Shown: positions 29,601 through 40,836 of the stretch, one piece after another | Position numbering within the stretch: the stretch's first letter is position 1 | How the letters are laid out: every line of letters starts with the position of its first letter | DNA from: Imbricaverruca yamaguchii | Taxonomy: Eukaryota > Arthropoda > Thecostraca > Neoverrucidae | NCBI GenBank assembly: GCA_034440575.1 | Contig: JAOTOL010001645.1 | Coordinates: forward strand, 2,847,501 to 2,911,500 | Length of the DNA stretch: 64,000 bases | Reading direction: 5' to 3' | Made by a program: the position numbers and the translations under genes | The notes under the pieces: model-generated | Database searches by the model: none | What the model saw: only the letters and a program-made list of their open reading frames with translations | What the model was told of the DNA's origin: nothing

Positions 29601-32109
29601 CATGATCTGCGAGAGGATGCTGAGGGAGCGTGAGGACCACATACGACAGGAGTATGACAACGTGTTATCCACCAAGCTGCAGGAGCAGTACGACATGTTT
29701 GTCAAGTTCACCCAGGACCAGATCGTGAGAAACTTCGAAAGCAGCTCGGCGCCCAGCTGTAAGTGTTCGCCCTACTGGGCGTGTAGTACACGTGTCCCCA
29801 GTTGTGGATGTTGGCTGTACTGGGTGGGTGGGTGGGGGTATGTGTCCAGCTGCGAGTGTTTGCCCTACTGTGTCCCAAGCTGTAGGCGTCGGCCTTGCCG
29901 GGTGGATGGGTGGTGGAGCGCGTGTCTCCAGCTGCGAGCATTTGTCGTAATGGGTGTGTAGGGGCATGTGTCCCTAGCTGCGGGCGTTGGCTGTGCTGGG
30001 TTTGTGGTAGAACGTGTTCACAGCTTTGAGTAACTGCCGTGCCGCGTGTATAGGGCACGTGCCCATAGTTGTGAACGCCTGTTGTGCGTGGTGGTGGGTG
30101 GGCGGGTGGGACATGGGCCGATCAGTTCAAGGGATCGCTTTATTATCGGGTGCAGGCCACTGCCCCGAGTCAGGTCCCCATCGTAGAAAACTTGTCCTAT
30201 CAGATCACTGCCTGTCTGATGGAAGGTGGTACTCATGTTCTGAAAGGCAGCTAGCAATGGTTCTATTATTGCTTTGGGCTGCCTGAAATCCAAAATGTTA
30301 GTCACGGAGTAAAATGTCTTACAATTTTATAAATTATATCAATAGGCATTGTGTACATACAAATGCAAGGAATATAAATGGGTTTAAATTACCTTTTCGG
30401 TGACAGTTGAATGCGAAGACGAAGATATTTTGTTTTTGTTATTGCTTTTTTGATTGCAAAAATAATCAACAACACACATTTGGCTGATGTTAGATATCAC
30501 TCACAAGCATATGGAGAGTTAATACCTAGACGGGATCCAGCGTGCAAAGTATAAGAATCTTAATTTTAATCTTGCCTTTATTTACTCCTACTCGAATCAG
30601 TCGAATGAATTGCTATTTATATATTTAATTAAACACGCACCGATATTACAGACCGCCAATCAATACGAACTTGGTAGAATTAGTCAATTTTGGAAGGTAC
30701 TTCTTCTATGTGCCGTATATAATGGAGAAATACAGATCAGCTAAGTTTGTGGCAGAATATGCAACCCCAGACGGTGGTCCATTTATGAACCATCATCATT
30801 TTGCACAGGCAAAAAGACGTTTAAGTTATACGTCTTTTGACACTTGCTGCGTCTTTCTGGCCAAGTTGGCCGAGTTCCCCTTACATGTTGGTGGTGGCGA
30901 AAGTACGCATCTCACCGATACGTCCTTTTGCCAGGGGATCACTGCGATGCAACGGCGACAAAGACGAATATTCAGAGATATGGGAGGGGCGACAACACTA
31001 CGGAGGCCGGGTTATCCACAAAGAAATACAAACCAACAATCGTAACTGGGACTAGCTGTTCCGAAAATTCGATTTCATTTAAATGCAAGGAACCAAGACT
31101 TTTAACTGGTGGTCGGCGCGCGATTCCTCAAACACCGAGAGCTAGCCAAACCCGTCATTATGACGAATTACGTCTTTTACGTTACGCATACGTTTCCTCT
31201 TGCAAAAACATGACATCATCCAGATACGTTTACCCGCCAGAGTTTTTACTGACACGACTTTTTGCCTGAGTTCAAATTAATTAGCTTTCGATATATAAAG
31301 TAAAGGCAGAATGCCCTTTCTATATTAAAGACATATCGGGGAAAAAAAAGTTGTAAAAATGCCTGGTCAACACCGGTTCAAATAGTATTAGATAGTTTCT
31401 TGTTAAATTATCAGAGGCAATTGTACAAACAGCTTTTCGGGCCATGCTAAAATACCGGATACGTCCGTTTGCCTTTGGATGGAACGATGGGAGTTGATAA
31501 CTTTGGAGCAGACCTCTGTGAGCGCAGACAACCTAAGCGTTGCTTCGGATAATGCTTACCTCTGTCTGCTCTTTGGGGCTCTAGTGACGTTATACTGATA
31601 CATTTTGGCCCTATTGCCCTCAAGTCCATACATTATTCATGCAGTGTTTAACTTTAGTAACTTCAGAGGCTTAAGCACGCAGAAGTTCATCCTTTCCTTC
31701 CCTCATCGAGTTTTTGGTTTTGTTTCTGTGAACCCATAGGTTATCCTCCGGCTACGCCCATAACTTTTACATGCTCACTCGTATCGTATCGAGCATGCTT
31801 ACTCGCATCATATATACATGCTTACTCTTAAATTATTGTGGCTTCAACCCAATGCTGTCATGGGGAGTATTGCGATCAGCAACTTTGGCCATAGCTCTAA
31901 TGGTTTGTGGTTGTTGCAGTCTATTGGTATACTTTATAGTATGACAGTGTGGTGTTGGTTGTAACCAACATCATGAAATGTTGCACCCGAATACAAATTT
32001 AAACTCCAAGTGCACATTCCCAGAAGTATCGCCGGATTTCAATCTGAGCAGCTGTTCCTGCCATTCCCAACACCAATTCACGCTGCTCTCTGTTTCAGAT
32101 CTATCTTAA
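23619..32109 (+). CDS. akirin: Akirin (subolesin), four coding exons
   Basis: Coding exons 23619-23787, 27195-27385, 29596-29758 and 32099-32109 total 534 nt, 177 aa, with GT-AG introns and phases 1, 0, 1. It opens [18 protein letters not shown] and continues to the nuclear-localisation motif SPKRRRC (21-27). A variable serine/proline-rich linker precedes [12 protein letters not shown]. The conserved C-terminal half starts [20 protein letters not shown] and runs through [17 protein letters not shown] to SYLS. The last exon supplies only the end of Tyr plus Leu-Ser-stop after TGTTTCAG. Known role: a small nuclear adaptor without a DNA-binding domain that links transcription factors (Relish/NF-kB, Twist) to SWI/SNF; the tick orthologue is subolesin. 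Human AKIRIN2 and fly Akirin are about 200 aa, so this form has a shorter linker. Tandem repeats begin at the exon 3 donor. Confidence 0.96.
24390..24440 (+). mobile_element. Short SINE-tail fragment in Akirin intron 1
   Basis: TTGCATGACCTCGGCAGTTG then ACACCCCTAAACTCCAATAA match the module described at 14.97 kb; a weaker copy precedes it near 24.20 kb. Confidence 0.6.
25062..25250 (+). repeat. ~98-bp tandem duplication carrying strong acceptor-like tracts
   Basis: Two copies share ATAACATTGTTTAGGAGGTT and a long CT-rich tract ending TTTGCACAG in the first and TTTGCAG in the second. No coding exon follows either copy that I can recognise. Confidence 0.85.
26034..26150 (+). mobile_element. 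Two adjacent SINE-tail fragments in Akirin intron 1
   Basis: GCATGACCAATGTAGTTGAT and GCATGACCAACACAGTCAAC, each followed by a CCC-TA-A-ACTCCAATAA-type end, match the ~45-bp module seen elsewhere in the window. Confidence 0.65.
27881..28057. mobile_element. Foldback MITE with ~50-bp terminal inverted repeats
   Basis: The left arm starts TGACAGGAGACC (27881) and includes AAGGACCATGTTTTCTT. The right arm ends GGTCTCCTGTCA (28057) and contains the inverted AAGAAAACATGGGCCTT. About 50 bp of each arm pair with few mismatches around a ~75-bp centre. AAAT on the left and AATTT on the right extend the pairing, so the target duplication is unclear. No coding capacity. Lies in Akirin intron 2. Confidence 0.88.
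29753..30110 (+). repeat. ~58-bp degenerate minisatellite starting at the Akirin exon 3 donor
   Basis: The first unit is the exon end plus donor, CCCAGCT|GTAAGTGTTCGCC. Later units begin CCAGCTGCGAGTGTTTGCCC, CAAGCTGTAGGCGTCGGCC, CCAGCTGCGAGCATTTG and CTAGCTGCGGGCGTTGG, separated by GTGGGTGGGTGG-type sequence. Only the first copy keeps a perfect GTAAGT. Confidence 0.85.
30111..32098. other. Akirin intron 3, no further gene recognised
   Basis: A 124-residue open frame at 30671-31045 has no recognisable domain and its codon content looks unexceptional. Motifs of ACGTYYTTTTG and GATACGT recur between 30.8 and 31.5 kb without clear tandem order. I see nothing else. Confidence 0.4.
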
Positions 32110-32567
32110 TGGGCTCTGCGAAGGTCATAATTCGGATGGAATAGATCTGCGTCGTCTGAGCTGTCCGCTGCCGTGCAACTGTGAAATTCCGGTGACTTGA
32201 CTAGTGCCTATATGAGTTGACATTGCGAGTGGCGGTGGGAGGGCGCGGGCCGTCGGTGGCCGGGCACGGCTCGGCCACGCCCACTGCGGAGGCGGTCCCA
32301 GCACCGGCTGACCAGCCTCCTGTCGTGTGGAAATTGCCGGACGGCAAAGTGATCACGCATTTTGTTTGGTTAGTTTTGTATATGGCCAACTGCTCTGTGA
32401 TTTCATGTGTAAATTGCGTAGCCCCTGTTAGTCCCAAATCCCTACGTTGCTGTTTAATCTGCAGAGTGTACTGTACATATAGTGTAGCTTCCTCCAGATG
32501 TCGGGTGACCCGTGCGCCACAAATCATGTGAGCTGTATATTCGAGCAGGATGATGGCAAATTAACGT

Positions 32568-32573
32568 TTTATT
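32568..32573 (-). promoter_or_regulatory. PDE10 poly(A) signal AATAAA
   Basis: Minus-strand AATAAA about 195 nt beyond the PDE10 stop codon. It is 4 bp from the opposing Akirin signal. Confidence 0.65.
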
Positions 32574-32577
32574 GCAG

Positions 32578-32583
32578 AATAAA
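32578..32583 (+). promoter_or_regulatory. Akirin poly(A) signal AATAAA
   Basis: Plus-strand AATAAA 468 nt past the Akirin stop codon and the first canonical hexamer downstream that I found. Further AATAAA-like copies follow near 32.67 and 32.69 kb. Confidence 0.65.
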
Positions 32584-32765
32584 TCGCTTGGCATTACCGA
32601 AACACTCGCTGGTGACCGTTCGATAATGTGTTGACGCGCTCGACGTGAACTGCAGCGCACCGTCGCCGATAAATAATCCACCACTAGCGCCAAATAAATC
32701 CAACTGCGGGTACAGGGTGTGGAGATTGCTGTTGCGGCTGACACAAGACGTGCCGTCGGCCCGGG

Positions 32766-35700
32766 TCACTTGCCGACGCGGGGCGGGATGGTCGACTGCC
32801 GATGCATGTTCACGTGCACCTCGTGCGTCACGGGACGAGGCCAGCTGGCGTACGGCTTCCACTCTTCGCTGTTGCTGGCCTGGATCTTTTTCCAAAAGTT
32901 CAGCGTACGCCTGTAAAGCGGCTGGCCAGTGAGTCGGACTGAACAGCTCACTGAAAAGTTGTGCGGACACCAAATGTACGTGTGGAGGACGTAAATGGGC
33001 AAATGTACGTAGGGGCATGTGTACAAGTGGTAAACGTAAGTTGACGCATGATGCACACATAACGGACGGACGTGAGCGCAGGCGGGGGTGCCTGCAGAAA
33101 ATGTACATGTGCGCAACTGTGTACACATGACAAATGAACGTACGAGCATAAGTGAGCAGCTTTGGCTTCAGCCTAGATGTCAGTCCAACTCTGGCAATGA
33201 CCGTGTCCCTGAACTAACCGGGACTGGGTTTGGGACGAGTAGTCTGGGAGTAAGTTGCCCGTCTCGCAGTCTAAATGTGGGTTCGGGTCTCGCACGTCGT
33301 TGCTCTTTGCCCGCGGCCAATCGGCGTGAGCGACTGGCGACGCTACATGACTCGACGGTCAGTGTGTCATGCAAAACCAATAACAAACCGTGACCGGATT
33401 ATGTGGCACCAGCACTGGCCCTCCCACTCTGGGAGGATTTGAGCCGATGACTGGTGCTGGTCACCGTCAGCGAACAGGACTTGTAAGTGGCAAAGTCAAA
33501 GGCAAAATGCAGAGTCCGCAACTCTAGTTACAGTATTTGGGGACTTGGCTGTGGCAAATTCTCCGGAAAGCGTTCAAGGCCATAAAGGTTTCGTCGTTAG
33601 TTTCCTGAATGAATTGACCTACGGTGATGAAATTTGTACTGCAGCGGGCTCACTATAGCCGTAATGTACTGTCCACATTTTGCGCTTCTATCGTCGTTAG
33701 TTAAAGGAATCTTGGAGACGAACCTCCCTCCAGACCGCGTTATGTGGGAGGCCCATAATTTTCAGCGAGTTTTTTGTTGTGGATTTTGTATAGTGGTGGG
33801 TATTCTCAGCTTATATGAGGAACAACGGAGAAAGAACTATACATTGCTCTTTCTAGCAGCATGTGGCTGAGTACGACGCCCATAATCGATAGCGCTGTCC
33901 CAGACGGTTGCCTGCTGAAGGCTGACGGCCACCAAGCGCCGGGCACGCTCAAAGCGACGCGTCATCAACTGATATTTACGGTTCAGTTGCTGCACGCAGG
34001 CAAATGCCCGATTGCGGGGTGTGCATGGTAAATTTCATTTCCGATTAACGGGCGGGCAACCTGTAGGCATGATGCGGCCCACAGATGTTTTGCTATTGGA
34101 CTGATAAAGGCAAATCGTAATTTGGAGGGCTGTTCCATGCATTCGTTTTCACGCTAACGATCCATGGTTGTTTCAGAGAAGGTCCTCGCTAATGTTGGCC
34201 AAGCTCTTTAGCTTGCTGATTTTGGCAAATGCAGTGATTAAAATCCGCGGTCGCTGGACAGGTGCACTGACAAGACGTCTGGACAAAGGCCAAATTCACC
34301 TACGATACATTTATAATTTTTTTTACTTAGGTCTACAAATTGCAATGACCACGGTGGGGGGGGGGCAAAGCATCATGCTTTCGAGTTTCCACAGCCCGTT
34401 CGACACAATGCGCCGTACCTGACATTGTCCAGCAGCTCATGGGTGTTGGGGAAGACTTTGCAGACGATCTCGTAAGCGGGCATGCAGAGGTACTTGACGA
34501 AGTTCACCTGGTCGGTGGGCAGGTTCATAGCCTTGGAGCGGTCCATCATCGGGTCGGGCGACAGCCCCTTCTTCTTTTCGTTGTCTCCCTGGGACACAAC
34601 GAGATGGGGATATGAGATGGGATGAAGAACAATATGTGGAGAGGGTGACATGAGGGACGCAACTCGCCTCCCGGACAGGTAATCGGAGCTGCGATGCTCG
34701 ACAACCCACCATCGGCCATCGGGACACTTCAGTCCTGCTGAACAGTTGGACCATACAACTGGCCAAACAGTCTCAAGTATCGGCGCCAGGTTCCAAACAT
34801 CCGCCAGATGCTTCGTCTCCTGCTATTTCTGTTCCTCCATGGATGTCTGCCCGAAGCATAGGTTGGGCTGTCCAGTCGGAATATCAGTGCCGTCGCGAGT
34901 CAGACACCCGCTGCCACCCAGTCACAGACACCCGGTGTCGCCCAGCCACAGATGCCCGCTGCCGGTTCGTCAGACACCCGCTGCCGCTCCGTCTGACACC
35001 CGCTGCCACCCAAACACCCTTTGCCACCCGGCCACAGGCACCCCCTGCCACCCGGTCACAGACACTCGCTACCTAATGGGCGCTGTATGACCAACGCAGT
35101 CGATACGCCCGTAAGCCCAAACAACCAACCACTCGCTACCTACCCCGTCAGACACACAATGTCGGGGACGAGTGGCCTAGGGGTAAGTTGCTTGTCTCAC
35201 AACCGAAAGGTTGTGAGTTCGAGTCTCACCTGTCGCTACTCTTCTCCCGCGACCAATCTGCGTGAGAGATTGGCGACACTACGTGACTCAACGGGCGATG
35301 TGTCGTAAAACCAATAACCAACCAACCAGACACACAATGTCGGCCGGTCACCACACCTCGCACGCGTGTCTGGATGGGACGGTATGGAAATGGACGCCAA
35401 ATGACCCTGTAGTCGGCGCGCCCTTAAAACCAAATAATCAATCAAGGACCGTCTGAAAGGGTGCGGCTCAGCCAACTGGACAGCTCACTCACCGACGTGT
35501 CATGAAACAGCCAGGGCGGTCACACAGAACGCTGACGTGAGAAAGAAGCTGAGTCCGTCTTCGGCCGACCCTGAGTCGTCTCAACAGAATTCGGGTTTGG
35601 ATGGGAAATGACCCCCAGCTGAGGATGCATGACTGACGAGTGCGAGTAGCTTTTGTCTTGAAAGGGTTCTTGAGAGCTTGTCTTAGACTATATTAGCCAG

Positions 35701-38700
35701 TTTTTATGTGGGAAAAGGTTAAAACAGCAGCGCGTATGGGTCGATGCACCGTGCCGTTGCACGCCTGATCGTAATTACACCTCGAGCATAATGACACCCT
35801 GACCGTGATCACACCGTGATTACACGAGAGCCTGGACCTTGTTGTGCAAAGGCAAATGGGTGTAAGTGATATTTTTCTAAATATGTTTGGTATACAAGTC
35901 CATTCATCTCAACGAGATGCACCTTGTGGTAAAATATGGCATGTTCATTTCAACACACAAAAAATATTAACATCGACCCAACTTTCAGAAGAGGGCAAAT
36001 TCTCCACAAAAATAAATGCACATGCAAAAGGCGTATGTCCGACAGTGGCGGCTCTTCAAAAACCAAAAGGTGTATATCTGATGGACGCTAGAAGAAGGCT
36101 CTCTTGGCATTGCACAGAAACTCGATGTCTTATTGGAACGCACATGTATTGTACACACGTGTGTGTTTTCTGAGGGGATTTAAAACTGGAGTGCGCGTAC
36201 ATTCCTTTCCTTCATCAAGAAACGCAATGCAAAACTCGAGTTTTTATGGTCAGTATTATTGACTTTTGCCCATTGACTTAATTTGCATGAATTTGATTCG
36301 CATCAATTTTCAGCTGGGTCAGCCACGATAGCGCGCCTGGAGTGGGGGTGGGTGTCTCATAAGGCATCTATTAGCGGGATGAAAACGCGAGGGCGTCAGT
36401 TGGATCCAGCTGCACTGGGATTACCATTACATATCGGCATGTCGCTCTCCATGTGTGACATGACCTCGGGATCAGGCCAACGAAATGCTTGTTCGTTGGT
36501 GGAGTTTTGGTGCGCGTTGAACAAGAATGGCCATTTGGCATCCATACGTGAGCAAGTATGCATTCAATTAGACATCAACATACATTTGTGGCAAGTCGCA
36601 TCAACACCCTGGTAGCCAGTGCATTCAATAACAGGCTACAGGTTAAGTAAGAGAGTAGGGGAAGAGGGGGGGTTTCTGAACATTTAAGGCATCAAGCAAC
36701 AAATAGCTCTACTGCTGCTTTTGTATGGCTGAACCAGTAATTCTACTGTGTTTACTGAACACAAAAATGAACAAGCTATCCATATTCAAACAATTCCTTT
36801 CAATGAAAATCCCCTAACCACTTGTAAAGAGCAACTTTAACCCTCGCACGGCTGGTGGTCTGAGCCACCTTCGCCAAGCTGGGGGGAAGGGTAGGTACCT
36901 ACCCCCCAGGAATCTCACGAACCAAGCAAGATAGAACGAATCTGAAAACTGCATCGGATAGCTCGAACAAATTCCAGGCGAAAGTACTTCAGCAGTTTTT
37001 AAACTAGGATTTGAACTTAACCCTCGCACACCTGAGGGGGTTGATACTGAACCCACCAAAGTTTTCTTGCGACAGCGGGAAAACGGGCGCGCGGCAGGAC
37101 GCTGAAATTTGGCATACCTTACAATTAGGTAGTTTTACATCTTCTAAAAAAAATGCAAACCAAAAACTCGAAATAACTTTTTTTAATTGGTACTTGAAAT
37201 TTTTTAATCTCATTTATTTATTTTTGAAATAGGTATACGAACCAAAAATATAACGTTCTAAGTCAACTTAGCATTATACAAAAGTCCATAGTTTGTCTGC
37301 AATGTTGATGTTCGTTTAGATAAAACTACAAAGTGCAAAAAATGACGTCATCAAAAAATCAAAATTAGAAAATTCTTAAATCGTACGTTTTGGCGCTCAG
37401 TCAAGGTAAGGAAACCCTGAAAGTGTCATTGTAATATCTGTATTATTGAAGGCGTGGCGACTACTTAAACATTTTTGGAGGTGACCTCACTTGACCCGCG
37501 ATAACTCGGTGACCTTTGATGACCCGACCATATTTTTTTAAAAGAACATGTAAAAATAGCTAATGGTAAGGTATACCAAATTTCAGCGCGCTGCCGCGCG
37601 CCATTTGCCCACTGTCGCGGGAAAACCTGAGGGTGGGCAGGTATCTACCCCCCCCCAGCCGTGCGAGGGTTAAAATATATAATAATTTTGTAGTGGTGTG
37701 CTGTATTCTGAACAGGAAAATGTTGTGCAGGAATACCTCACTGTATCAACTGTGGTACAAGCTATTAGTAATGACTAAAACATGCTGGTGTAATTGCAAA
37801 AAAGTAAACCACTTCCCAATGGTATTCTTAAGCCAATTGCTCTATGAAGCCTAAAATCATGCCTGTGAACTTTACCTGTTCTGTGCACAGATAATTGGTA
37901 GAACTATGAATCAGACATTCATATTTTGGTAGAAACAAGTTCATCATTTCTGAATACCATAATATTTTTGTTATTTATGTACTGAACATGGTGTAGGAGA
38001 CGTTAAAAGGTAGGTGTTCAGGAAACAGAACGTGTTTAGATACCCCTCTTCCCCTATATACTGCCGGAAACACTGACCTGCTCGTGAAACTCGACGTAGA
38101 GCTCGAGCGTGTGCTGGACCACAACCTCAGGCACCTTACAGATGGCTGACAGGTCACAGGAAGTCATCATCACACTGCGGAACAGCTTCCTGTGGCGGCA
38201 CGGGTCATACTGGGGTCATATTGGTGCTACGGTTGGTCATCACTGCTGAGCAGCTATGTGTGGGGACAGATCACACTTGGGTCATAGTGTGGGTCGCAGC
38301 TGTCCGTATGGACACGGATCATACTGTGAAAACACGTTGGGACTGCACATTCGGGCCACACCATGAAGTGCCGTCAGTGTTAAATTATTCGTAAAATAGG
38401 GTGTATTTTACCACTTTGTGAACACACCATCGACATCCTCCAAGAAGCATCGACATAGTGTTTCTTGATGCGCGCTTATGAAGTCTTCGTGTCTCATTTC
38501 TAACAGTACCTCGTTTGCTAAGCATCATGATCATGCTCTCGATAAGGGATGGTAATACACGAACATTTCGCAATGCAATTTCAGGTAGAGATTATTCATT
38601 ATGCCATATGGATGCAGCACCAGTGTATATAATACATTTTTTTCTCGCTATCCCGAATATAGCTCTTCATAGCATATATCAAAACAACCGATGAAGGAGC

Positions 38701-40801
38701 AACCATTGACTCAAATGTAAGTCTGAAAGACATCAAAAGGATTTGAAATGACACTAATTCCACACACAAAATCGACATCTTACCGTGCTCGTTTCGACAA
38801 GAACAAAAAATATCGTTTTAGCACTGGATGGCGCGGTTCATGGTAGAGCATAATGCAGAACCGCCCGCAAGGCATATTGAAAGCGAAAGACATGGTACAT
38901 ACATGCCGTCTGTCGCTCGAAGGCTGATATCGTAAACATTCATACACATTGTTCGGGAAATCATTGGTGGATTTTAGCCAAGAACGCTACATTTCCATTA
39001 CCTCCTATTTTTAAAAATATAAAGTGATTTCCTGAGCCAATATAAATGCCGAAGCAACGAGTGCATCTTCTAACACCAATGTATATATCGTTATCTGGTT
39101 GCATATTTTGCTATCCCTAAAAGTAATATCCTGTTACCTTCACTGGTCAAGCTGGTCATGTGACCGTAAAATGACTTCTTGTCGGGTGTAACAAGTCAAA
39201 AACTGGATACCCGACTAGATTTTGAACGGACATTTAAGGGTGACGCATCGTACGAAAAACATAATGGGAGAGTGGAGAATGTCAAACACATCTAGAGAAA
39301 GTGATGACCTTCCAAAGAGCATGCAGCGCAATCGTCGCTGAGCATAATGACGCTTCTGGGGGCGCTGAACAGCGAGGGCAAAAGGTAGGCTACAGGACCA
39401 CGGGCATAAGATCAGACATCATATCGCTGCTGTCAGCAGATAACGGTGGTAGCGTGGCCACGACCAGCATAGGTGACGCCGATGGAGCGGGTCACCACAA
39501 CCACGCGCAGCAGGAGCCCCGGTACAGCCTGTCTATGGGCGAGGAACGGTCACTACCTAATATCCTAGAAGCCTTTAATCATTAAAGCACGCGCCGGTGG
39601 GCCTATCACGCAATGCATCCTGAAGGGGGAGGGTCGATACAGTCCTCATAAAATATCTCATATTACTGAAGCTAGGGCACAATTCGGAGGGAAGATTGTG
39701 GTTGTAGTGAATTCGCTACAGTATGTTTTACAACCCAGGATCAATGCCTTCAGGGTGGAATGAGGTATAGATCGGCTGGCACACCACGGCGTCGCATCAA
39801 CGAAGAAACCTTTGTGACCCTGAACGTTCGGTGGCTGGCGAGCAATGAATGGACTTCGCTCCCCCCCCCCTCCGGTTCGTGCATTTACCAACGAATTCCT
39901 ACATTATTTTTGCATAGGATGCGCTTACCAATTTCAATACAGTTCAAGCTTTCATTACAACATCCCCGCCCGTTATCATATCCGGCCCTATCATAGAAAG
40001 GCAGAATGGTTCGGAGGATCCCCCCGGTACATGTGCTTTTTCCGGCACATGGGGCTTGGCTTAGAGTCGTTCAAATAAATTCCAAAATCAGTTCCACAAA
40101 GTCACAGATCAAGCTAGTCCTGCCCGAGACCACGTCATAAAAATATACAGACGCGCCTGTGCTGCTGCTTGTTGATCTTGAATTCGTTGGAGGAGAGGAT
40201 GGCCTCCAGCTTGGGCCGGATTTGGAAATACACGGCCAGGTCGGTCGCTATGATAGCCTCGTACATGAGGTCCAGGACCTGTGGCGAGGTCAGGTCAGGT
40301 CGGGTAACATCGCCGACATAAATTCAGGCTGGGTAAAGCCACGGTAGGGTCAAGGATATACGAAGCAGGCTATGCTGAAACATCGAACCAAGGGCACGAC
40401 GTATCACGAAGCAATAAACCATGCTTCCACTATTAGTGCCTTGGTACTATTGTCATAAACGATTAGCTCCAACTTTGAAACTGTCATCCACTGTGTCATT
40501 TCCATGTCTCCTGTCTGTCTACGTTTCCGACCGATCTTTAGGTTTACTTGTCAGTTTGTCTGTCGGTCTGTTTGCTGTTTTGCTTCTCTCGCATCCTTCG
40601 ACATCGATCGGCTCTGCCAGTATGTCCGTCTCTCTGTGCGTGTCCGTCTTTCTGTGCATGTGGCCGTCCCACTGTGTGCCCTTCTCCCTGTGCGTGACTG
40701 CCGGTCTGTCTGCGTATCCATCTGTCTGTCTTCTCTGTGCGTGTGCTCGTCTCCATTTGCGTGAGTCTGCTGGTTTGTCCGTCTGTCTGTTGTATCTCTC
40801 T

Positions 40802-40836
<35 letters not shown>

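Noticed and set aside
30671..31045. 124-residue frame as a gene nested in Akirin intron 3
   Set aside because: No domain, no supporting splice or poly(A) signals, unremarkable composition.
33172..33220. Alternative last Akirin exon (CTAG then ATGTCAGT giving YVS)
   Set aside because: It reads on past Ser for several codons, has a poor acceptor, and lies inside PDE10 territory. The 32099 exon gives an exact SYLS-stop after TGTTTCAG.
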